64,000 nt of DNA, taken from the NCBI RefSeq assembly GCF_028683135.1, contig NZ_JAJUBB010000005.1, forward strand, positions 124,001 to 188,000. Direction: 5' to 3'. Source of the stretch: Enterovibrio qingdaonensis. GTDB taxonomy: Bacteria > Pseudomonadota > Gammaproteobacteria > Enterobacterales > Vibrionaceae. Made by a program: the position numbers and the translations under genes. Below are positions 57,988 through 64,000 of the stretch, one piece after another; position 1 is the stretch's first letter, and each line of letters opens with the position of its first letter. A model generated the notes under the pieces. That model was not told the origin of the DNA. It saw only the letters and a list, made by a program, of their open reading frames with translations, and searched no databases.

Positions 57988-59871
57988 TCAACGTGTCTCC
58001 TCGGCTGCTACATCCGCTGATAGTTTGCTTATAGCTTTAGATGCAATGTAAGAAAACATTCCCAAAGCATGCTGATTGAATTCTGTCTCATACAATTCGT
58101 TAGGAACAGCGGTCAAACCATCGTACAAAAAATAATCACTAAAATCAATTGCCAGCACTGCCTTTGCCTTTACACCGCTGAAATAAACCTTCTTAAAATC
58201 AATGTTATGGACTCTTTCAGGAGCGTGTTTATCAGGTTCGTCAAGAGGAACGATCTCATGAGCAATTAAGTCTGCAATACTAAAGATAGGTATTGCGACT
58301 ATTATTTTCAAGTCGGTCTTAACCAATGCTTGTCGGTTGGGATTCATCCTAACCGAGCTTTTGATTTTTCTACTGAGAGACCTTTTTTTCGTGTGTATCA
58401 ACCTGTTGTGTTCAGGCAAGTAGATTAAGGGAATACCTTCACTTAAACTAACCCCTGCAACACCTTCCATGAAGTCAAATTCCAAATGTCGGTCTAGATC
58501 TTGACTCATGTTGTGGTGATAAATGATTTTGCTAATATCTAAGGTATGGTCGACTGTTGCAATTAAACAAGCTCTCGGACTATCTATTTTACCCAGCGTT
58601 GCATTTTCAAGAGTTTTTGTAACTCTTTTGTCCATTAAAAAATGTCGATAAAGCCTAACAAAAAAGCCACTAATGTCAGAAAGCCACTTTTCAGCATTTC
58701 CGTCTGGAAAAATAGAATAGTTGTCAATCAAACCATAAAGAGTCTGGCGAAATGAAGTATCATATAATTCACTCACCTGCTTCGGGTTCAAACCAAATGA
58801 AAATGTGCCAACTTTACCCGTATTGATTCTTATTATATTCAAGCCTTTAACGCTTATGTTCTCTATAGCACTAGCTCCCCAAAGAGCAGTAATCGCCATG
58901 TTTTTCATATACGTTATTGGATTATCAACGTCTTTCCTTATTTTTATCTCAGGTGAGAGCTTTATTCCTAGCGTATGTTTTAACTCATCAAAAAGAAGGT
59001 GTTTTCTATAGCTCCACGCGGGGAAATTGCTCAGCATACCACCGTCAACAAATTGATACACCTCTTTATCTATGGTTATTTTTTTGCATTTAAAAAACAA
59101 AGGAATACAAATACTAGCAATAACACCATCAATTAACGGGAGATCCTTTGTTTTTGGATTGTCATGCGAAAATATTGTAATTTCTTTAGTTCCTATATCT
59201 GAAGATATAAGCTTCAAATCACAGCCAGACATCTGATATAACTTTTCAAAAGTTATAGACTTAGCATCTAACTTTCCACCGCTACCAACAACCACAGGAG
59301 AACTTGAAATTATATCACTCAACCATTTTTCGACACCAGAAGTTGGAATTAGACCGAACCCCCAAAACAATATCGTCGCAGGTAAAATAAGCGGAAATAC
59401 AATCAAAGCTGCACTAGATATAACTACAGAACCTAATACGGCTCGAAAAAAAACTTTAACCTTTGGATGCCTCTTTATCTTTTTGCTCAAATTAAAAAAA
59501 GACAAAGAAAGAACAAAAGTTAGAAAAAAAGTGAGAACAGAATACGCAAAATAGCCAATGGGAATAAATAGCAAAAAACTGCCATAACCGATCAGTATAG
59601 TTAAAATTATTTTGGCAATAACCCAAATTTTTGAAAGAAAGTCGGGAAATATTACATCTTTCAAGTCTTGAGGTAGTTTACCTTTTCCTTTTACAGGATC
59701 GTATAGCTCATCAGCTGAGTAGCCCAAAGCCACAAGGCAGGCAATAATTGCGCCCGCTGATGTACCAGCAACCTTATCAATTTTTAAACCATAACTTTCA
59801 ATTGCTTTCAAGGCTCCTATGTGAGCTATACCTTTAGCTCCTCCACCTTCAAATACCACATTACAACGCAT
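57988..59871 (-). CDS. Patatin-like phospholipase with membrane segments, transposon cargo
   Basis: A 627-residue protein. Patatin elements are complete: oxyanion motif GGGAKGIAH (about 9-17), nucleophile elbow GTSAGA (about 36-41) and catalytic Asp in FVDGGMLSNFP (about 272). Two or three hydrophobic segments are inserted at about 85-185 (IILTILIGYGSFLLFIPIG, SVLTFFLTFVLSL, SSAALIVFPLILPATILF), so the enzyme is probably anchored in the inner membrane. The C-terminal 250 residues are unassigned. Patatin effectors in CBASS-type systems degrade the cell membrane on infection, making a defence role plausible. It sits in the usual cargo slot between xre/tnsC and tniQ. Confidence 0.82.
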   Translation of the reverse strand: MRCNVVFEGGGAKGIAHIGALKAIESYGLKIDKVAGTSAGAIIACLVALGYSADELYDPVKGKGKLPQDLKDVIFPDFLSKIWVIAKIILTILIGYGSFLLFIPIGYFAYSVLTFFLTFVLSLSFFNLSKKIKRHPKVKVFFRAVLGSVVISSAALIVFPLILPATILFWGFGLIPTSGVEKWLSDIISSSPVVVGSGGKLDAKSITFEKLYQMSGCDLKLISSDIGTKEITIFSHDNPKTKDLPLIDGVIASICIPLFFKCKKITIDKEVYQFVDGGMLSNFPAWSYRKHLLFDELKHTLGIKLSPEIKIRKDVDNPITYMKNMAITALWGASAIENISVKGLNIIRINTGKVGTFSFGLNPKQVSELYDTSFRQTLYGLIDNYSIFPDGNAEKWLSDISGFFVRLYRHFLMDKRVTKTLENATLGKIDSPRACLIATVDHTLDISKIIYHHNMSQDLDRHLEFDFMEGVAGVSLSEGIPLIYLPEHNRLIHTKKRSLSRKIKSSVRMNPNRQALVKTDLKIIVAIPIFSIADLIAHEIVPLDEPDKHAPERVHNIDFKKVYFSGVKAKAVLAIDFSDYFLYDGLTAVPNELYETEFNQHALGMFSYIASKAISKLSADVAAEETR

Positions 59872-60011
59872 TTCTACTCTTTATACTTAGCTTTTTCAAA
59901 TTGAAATTCGATGAAATCTAACACACAACCGAAATTAAATGGAACAAATATTACGGAGATATAGACTACTACAGCCTTCGATTATTTTATCTACGACCAA
60001 TGCGGCATAAA

Positions 60012-60323
60012 TCAACAACTCTCTTGGTTATTTATCAACCTAGCCAACAATTCACTTTTTTCTTCGCGGTTTAACTTTGACGCTATCAATATGACTTCAC
60101 TCAGAAGTTCATCATCACAATACAAATACGCAACAGGCACGCCTAGCTCATCAGCAAGTCTCTTGGCTGTTTGGTAGTCTGGCGCGTGCTTGCCTTTTTC
60201 GTACTGATTGAGGCGCGCACTGGCTGTATTGGGATCCATACCGAGATTTATGCCTAACTGTTGTTGAGTCAAACCTGCTGCTTTACGCGCAGCACGCAGT
60301 CTAGTTGGGAAAGGTGATTCCAT
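60012..60323 (-). CDS. Xre-family regulator of the transposon
   Basis: A 103-residue Cro/CI-type repressor. The helix-turn-helix is KAAGLTQQQLGINLGMDPNT then SARLNQYEKGKH (about residues 13-45); the C-terminal half is a short helical tail. Xre proteins in I-F3 elements have been reported to control guide and operon expression. Here operators CTAAG-N5-CTTAG flank its promoter and recur at tniQ, so it probably represses both itself and the tniQ-cas operon. The gene lies downstream of tnsC but has its own promoter region. Confidence 0.85.
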   Translation of the reverse strand: MESPFPTRLRAARKAAGLTQQQLGINLGMDPNTASARLNQYEKGKHAPDYQTAKRLADELGVPVAYLYCDDELLSEVILIASKLNREEKSELLARLINNQESC

Positions 60324-60334
60324 AAATCTTCAGC

Positions 60335-60399
60335 TACTTAAGATAAGTAACTAAGATTTTCTTAGTATCACGCAAACAAATGTACTAAGGAATACTTAG
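60335..60399. promoter_or_regulatory. Operators in front of xre: two CTAAG-N5-CTTAG sites plus a related palindrome
   Basis: 60351-60365 CTAAGATTTTCTTAG and 60385-60399 CTAAGGAATACTTAG are both 15-bp palindromes with N5 centres. TACTTA-AGA-TAAGTA at 60335-60349 is a third inverted repeat with a different centre. All lie between 12 and 76 bases upstream of the xre start, so they are placed for autoregulation. A matching site is at 57684. A 13-base piece of the second site (ATACTTAGCTTTT) recurs at 59883-59895 just before the patatin start. Confidence 0.75.
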
Positions 60400-60415
60400 C
60401 TTTTAAAGTCTCTAG

Positions 60416-61426
60416 CTAACCCTTTTTCTTTAAAAGCTCTTTTAGTGGAATGTTTTCGCTGAACACGCGGTTAGTTAGTGCCTCATCATTACCCATGGCT
60501 CTAGGGTTGTAGCCTGAGTAGTGTTCTATTTCAGATAACTTCATCTCATTAAGAGAGAGGTCAAAAGGGTTTCGTCGTTGAGGATTCAGCTTGGTGAACG
60601 AATGGTAGAGCCTTTGCACATCAAACTCTCGTTCATCTTCCAACACAGCATCTTTCACAGCATCATTAATCAAATGCCTCAGAGCTCTCAGCTCGCCTCT
60701 GCTTGCTGCAAAGAGGCTAATTGACGTCTTCTTGTCTTCAAGTTTTGGCGGCCTATCAAAAGGCATTTTTTTAGCCAAGCCTTTTAGGAATTGAACAAAG
60801 TGAACGGGGTCTTCCGAGAGTTTGAAGTATGGGATAGAGCGGCGCGTGACCAATCTTGACGACCATTGGGGTTCTTCTGCAATCATCTCAGCCCAAGGCA
60901 TACCGACAAGAACAATAGGAACGCCAGCTTCTTCTGATATGTACTTCAGACGATTGGCAATCGCCTGTCTTTTCTCAGCTGACTTGTACTCAATAAGCTC
61001 CTGAAACTCATTGATGATAATGAGCTCAACCTGCTTTTTTCGAAGTAGTTCGACAAGCGAGTATGTGAGGCTGGAATCAGTCGTGATTCTCGATCTGCCT
61101 CGGGTCGTCGTACCGAATTGGCCAAGATCCTTTAAGAGCTGCAGAACCGTTTCTTCAAGGCTTAGCTTGCTGGGGATCCTGCTTACAAGAATGGGAGAGG
61201 AATCAAATCTGTCTTTTGGTTCAGACTGCTCTCGGCTTTGATAGTACCGAATGAGATGCGACTTACCACAGCCTGTGTCCCCCGTCAGTAACATGCATTG
61301 TTGGTCGCCACCGAGCAATCGGTTCTGCCTGAGTCTGTCAAAATCACCCATAATTTCAGTCAACAGCGGGTATTCGACAAAGCAGTTCAAAAACGCTTTG
61401 AGCTTGATACTTTGCTCTTCCGTCAT
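60416..61426 (-). CDS. tnsC: AAA+ transposition regulator TnsC
   Basis: A 336-residue ATPase that forms rings on DNA, links TniQ-Cascade to the transposase and activates it. Walker A is LLTGDTGCGKSH (about 44-55), Walker B is ELIIINEFQE (about 137-146), and a sensor-like region VLVGMPWAEM follows. ATG 61426 (MTEEQSIKLKAF) is chosen, eight bases after the tnsB stop. A longer frame starts at 61471 inside tnsB. Confidence 0.93.
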   Translation of the reverse strand: MTEEQSIKLKAFLNCFVEYPLLTEIMGDFDRLRQNRLLGGDQQCMLLTGDTGCGKSHLIRYYQSREQSEPKDRFDSSPILVSRIPSKLSLEETVLQLLKDLGQFGTTTRGRSRITTDSSLTYSLVELLRKKQVELIIINEFQELIEYKSAEKRQAIANRLKYISEEAGVPIVLVGMPWAEMIAEEPQWSSRLVTRRSIPYFKLSEDPVHFVQFLKGLAKKMPFDRPPKLEDKKTSISLFAASRGELRALRHLINDAVKDAVLEDEREFDVQRLYHSFTKLNPQRRNPFDLSLNEMKLSEIEHYSGYNPRAMGNDEALTNRVFSENIPLKELLKKKG

Positions 61427-61434
61427 TGCTTTCA

Positions 61435-63315
61435 CTAGTAGCCATCCAAGTTGCTGATCATATCTTCCCAATCGTCGAGTAGGTCTTTATCTCCTTCATC
61501 CTTGGCACCTTTCTTTGCGGCCTGTGAAGGTAAAGCAACGGTTGAATTTCCCCCCTGTTCTACACCAGAAAATTCTGCCAACTTCCTCTGCCCTCTTTTC
61601 CGTTTCTTCTTATTCGCTAATAATCCAAACTCTTCCTGATCTTGCAGCACACGTTGGTGGATGGCCTGCCGAGCCTTCGCCAAGCTCAACACATCGATAC
61701 TCCCTTCAATAAACTTATGATGTGCATTTGAAAGCACTTGGTGGTGGTGCCAAGAAAGGTTCTTTGTATATCCAATAGGGTCTTCGCAAGGGACTTCTAA
61801 GTAGCCTTCTAACTCTTCTAGATAAACGAATATTCTGGAGATGTCATCGGGGTCAATTTTCACCAACTTCTTACGGCGACTTTCAGTTTGGGGATAGCGT
61901 TTTCGATACTCTGACAGCTCAGGGGAGTCATACCTCAAATGCTTAATTTTGAAACCAAGCCTGGTCAATGTCGGTTGCCACTTCACCCCCATTACCACGG
62001 TGAGTTTGTCGATATCTTCCTTTGACATGGCCAGCGGCGGATAATCTTCATATCCTTGCTGCCACAGCTTTGCAGGTATGCGAGACTTTCTGGAATCAGC
62101 GTCTTGATGGTACACATCCACTATCCAGCGATGGAATAGTTCTATGAAGGTAGAGAAACGGATCACTGCATCCTTTTCTGGGCTGTACTCCTCTTTTTCC
62201 AACACGTTAGAGAAGGTTTTACCTGGGAAGGGATCCAAAAACCTCTTATTGATAGTTCCGAATAGTCGCTCGATGAATGGTTTGAGCCATGGCTTTCTCA
62301 CGGGATTAAACTGAATGTTAATTCCTGACTCCAAGCATGCTTGTTCTAAGCTCTCGCTCCAAAACTCTGCCCCATTATCTACGACTAGCGTCTCGATTTT
62401 TCCGCTACACGGCCAGTCATGTTGGAAGTCGCTGACAATACTATGAAGGTAATCCTTGGGCTTAGTGGCGTGAATAATCGCTTTACTCACTGAGTCATAG
62501 CTTGGTGCTCTGTAGCCAAGATGAAAGCCGACAATACAAGAACTGAACACATCAACGAGTAACGTTAAGTAAGGGCGACCGAGAGGGACAAGAAGTTCAT
62601 CATCAATCAAAATGAGATCGAGTGGCGTGTGGTCAATTTCGACCTTTTCTAGAATACGTGTTGGCGGCTTGTGTGTACTGAAATGTCCATACCACTGATC
62701 TGCCATGAATTTGCCATGCCTTGCGACAGCAACTTGATAGGGAGGAAGTTGCTTAATGCGTTTTTTGAAGCCCGAATAGGACAGTGGCTTTATAACACCC
62801 TCAACAACCCTTTCATTGCTAAGTAATATTTGATCTTTGTAATAAACATGAGCGGTTTTAATCGAACATCTTTTTGTGGTTAAGAATAGCTCCAACGCAT
62901 CATGAAAAAATGCACCATCATCTGCGTTTTTTAGTTCATAGTTGCCTTTACGGTGATGTTTCGGAACCAGTGATGTGATTTTCCCTCCCGATATCTCGAA
63001 GCTCTTCCACCAATTGCGAACTGTCCAGCTTGAAGGCGGGCTTGATTCTTTTGCATCTTCAAAGTGTTGCTTAATGAGCGGGTCAAGGTTTTTAGGTGTC
63101 CAGCCACCATTGAGTTTTTTATTGATAAAGGCAAGTAGTCGAAAGCGTTTGATGGCTTCTTCTTTCAGGTGTGCAGGATAGCTATCAAGATCTCTTTCTA
63201 TCAGCTTTTGTGGTTCTTTGGATGGGGAACTATTTGGTCTATTTTCCGAACTCGATGACGGCGAAAATTCATTGTTGAACAGTGGAAAGCTATCGTCGTC
63301 ATCGCTAGAGTTCAT
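61435..63315 (-). CDS. tnsB: DDE transposase TnsB
   Basis: A 626-residue Mu/retroviral-integrase-type transposase that binds the ends and joins 3' strands to target. N-terminal DNA-binding domains are followed by the catalytic core with EIDHTPLDLILID (first Asp, about 224), VVDNGAEFWSES (second Asp, about 314) and KPFIERLFGTIN (Glu, about 350). The C-terminal 200 residues include a basic tail and the TnsC-contact region. ATG 63315 overlaps the tnsA stop as ATGA, the coupled start; the upstream GTG 63327 is less likely. Confidence 0.95.
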   Translation of the reverse strand: MNSSDDDDSFPLFNNEFSPSSSSENRPNSSPSKEPQKLIERDLDSYPAHLKEEAIKRFRLLAFINKKLNGGWTPKNLDPLIKQHFEDAKESSPPSSWTVRNWWKSFEISGGKITSLVPKHHRKGNYELKNADDGAFFHDALELFLTTKRCSIKTAHVYYKDQILLSNERVVEGVIKPLSYSGFKKRIKQLPPYQVAVARHGKFMADQWYGHFSTHKPPTRILEKVEIDHTPLDLILIDDELLVPLGRPYLTLLVDVFSSCIVGFHLGYRAPSYDSVSKAIIHATKPKDYLHSIVSDFQHDWPCSGKIETLVVDNGAEFWSESLEQACLESGINIQFNPVRKPWLKPFIERLFGTINKRFLDPFPGKTFSNVLEKEEYSPEKDAVIRFSTFIELFHRWIVDVYHQDADSRKSRIPAKLWQQGYEDYPPLAMSKEDIDKLTVVMGVKWQPTLTRLGFKIKHLRYDSPELSEYRKRYPQTESRRKKLVKIDPDDISRIFVYLEELEGYLEVPCEDPIGYTKNLSWHHHQVLSNAHHKFIEGSIDVLSLAKARQAIHQRVLQDQEEFGLLANKKKRKRGQRKLAEFSGVEQGGNSTVALPSQAAKKGAKDEGDKDLLDDWEDMISNLDGY

Positions 63316-63938
63316 GCTCCAACCCACACCACACTGTGCATGCCAAATTTCTCTTTATTCAATTCTGCCTGCAATTGCCCACGTGAAATTAACGCCAGGG
63401 CGTTGGCTTTTAACTCTCCGCTAGAGACATGAATCCGTTGTGATAAGTCATTGATGGAAACTAACCCACTTGCTCTCACCACTTTGAGCAACTGCATCTG
63501 GATAGCATTTACCCCAACGATACCTGTATAGCGGTGCAATAACTTCAGATTGTATAGGACTGGATTAACTCTGATTTGGTTATCGGTCACCAATGACAGA
63601 GGACACCCCAAAGATTTTGCCACTTCCATTTTGCCGACAAACTTCCGACGAAAATCATCCCCGTCAATTTTGCTGGCAGGCTTTATCTCCAGAAATGCCT
63701 CACGTCCGTCTTCATAGCTAACCCGAAAATCTGGCGTATAAGGCAGCTTTTTACCTTCAAATTGATAGTAAAAGCCTTCTGGCTGAGCCTCGAAATACAC
63801 AATTTCTTTGCAATATTCGAGGTGAAAGCAAGTATCGAACTCTAATGATGATTCAACGGTAAGAACGGTATTGTTCTTTAAGCTGGAGAATTTAAAGAGG
63901 TTTTTTACGCGAGAGTGCTTTAGATTGCGACGATACAT
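63312..63938 (-). CDS. tnsA: TnsA endonuclease
   Basis: A 208-residue restriction-endonuclease-like protein that cuts the 5' ends of the element, giving cut-and-paste rather than replicative movement. Visible active-site positions are the Glu in SSLEFDTCFH, the Asp in PYTPDFRVS and FLEIKPAS (Glu, Lys), the classic E-D-ExK pattern. A C-terminal winged-helix-like region follows. It is the first gene of tnsABC, 43 bases from the right-end TnsB site, so TnsB may repress its own promoter as known in Tn7. Confidence 0.93.
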   Translation of the reverse strand: MYRRNLKHSRVKNLFKFSSLKNNTVLTVESSLEFDTCFHLEYCKEIVYFEAQPEGFYYQFEGKKLPYTPDFRVSYEDGREAFLEIKPASKIDGDDFRRKFVGKMEVAKSLGCPLSLVTDNQIRVNPVLYNLKLLHRYTGIVGVNAIQMQLLKVVRASGLVSINDLSQRIHVSSGELKANALALISRGQLQAELNKEKFGMHSVVWVGA

Positions 63939-63980
63939 GGGCGTTTACCGCATGTTGTTTTGTTACAAATAAATGTAGTT

Positions 63981-64000
63981 GTGCAATCTTATGGTGTCAA
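63981..64000 (-). repeat. Innermost right-end TnsB-type site
   Basis: On the minus strand TTGACACCATAAGATTGCAC, inverted relative to the left-end sites (GACACCATAAGTTTGCA). The remaining right-end sites and the terminus lie beyond the window. Confidence 0.85.

Larger units (their letters stand above)
46746..64000. mobile_element. Type I-F3 CRISPR-associated Tn7-like transposon (right end outside window)
   Basis: The left terminus is TGTTG at 46746 with three TnsB-like sites; the right terminus lies beyond 64000, but its innermost inverted TnsB site is visible at 63981. The core genes tnsA, tnsB, tnsC, xre, tniQ, cas8/5, cas7 and cas6 and a short CRISPR array are all on the minus strand. Adaptation genes and Cas2-3 are absent, as is usual for I-F3 elements, which use a Cascade-TniQ complex for RNA-guided insertion. 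Homing to ffs, inferred from the last spacer, places it in the I-F3b branch. Cargo lies left of the array (46.9-52.2 kb) and between tniQ and xre (57.8-59.9 kb). Confidence 0.95.

Overview
The window is chromosomal DNA of a gammaproteobacterium, most likely a member of the Vibrionaceae (Vibrio, Photobacterium, Grimontia or Enterovibrio type). The conserved neighbourhoods ansA-yeaC-msrB/gapA-yeaD, prkA-yeaH-ycgB and fadR/nhaB/dsbB point there, and so does a FadR about 40 residues longer than the enterobacterial protein. The genus cannot be fixed from the sequence alone. No tRNA or rRNA gene was found.

Bases 1 to about 46,700 are mostly ordinary chromosome. In order they hold: asparaginase, an RTX-repeat protein, a DUF2989 lipoprotein, msrB, gapA and yeaD; the PrkA/YeaH/SpoVR stress operon; fadR, nhaB, dsbB, a Nudix hydrolase, a YecA-like protein and dusC; a small regulator/hydrolase cluster at 19.9-22.3 kb; Cys-cluster proteins, maa, a lipoprotein, a SlyD-like isomerase, a DnaQ-type exonuclease and a DUF294/CBS protein; two tandem BCCT transporters; a Fur-box-controlled ArsP_2-type exporter; a VOC protein, LysR regulators and a chemoreceptor. 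The stretch ends with a class V aminotransferase, glycine-betaine oxygenase genes (gbcA/gbcB-like) and focA. The two BCCT transporters and gbcAB together suggest uptake and catabolism of glycine betaine.

From 46,746 to beyond the right edge lies a CRISPR-associated Tn7-like transposon of the I-F3 class. Its left terminus TGTTG and repeated TnsB-type sites are at 46,746-46,849, and an inverted TnsB-type site sits at 63,981-64,000 just before the unseen right end. It encodes TnsA, TnsB, TnsC, an Xre regulator, TniQ, a Cas8/Cas5 fusion, Cas7 and Cas6, all on the minus strand. There is no Cas1 or Cas2-3. Cargo comprises a large SIR2-domain protein, a membrane-anchored protein, a patatin-like membrane phospholipase with a tightly coupled 56-residue partner, and a decayed resolvase.

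Three features of the transposon stand out. (1) The last, degenerate CRISPR unit carries a spacer that matches the conserved apical sequence of the SRP 4.5S RNA gene (ffs), with mismatches falling at guide positions 6, 12 and 18; this looks like the homing guide. (2) Immediately downstream of that guide, inside the element, is a 110-nt sequence on the same strand that folds as a diverged SRP 4.5S RNA, with a compensatory base-pair change. (3) The palindrome CTAAG-N5-CTTAG occurs twice in front of the element's xre gene and once inside a 34-bp palindrome just in front of tniQ, so one repressor probably links its own gene to the tniQ-cas operon.
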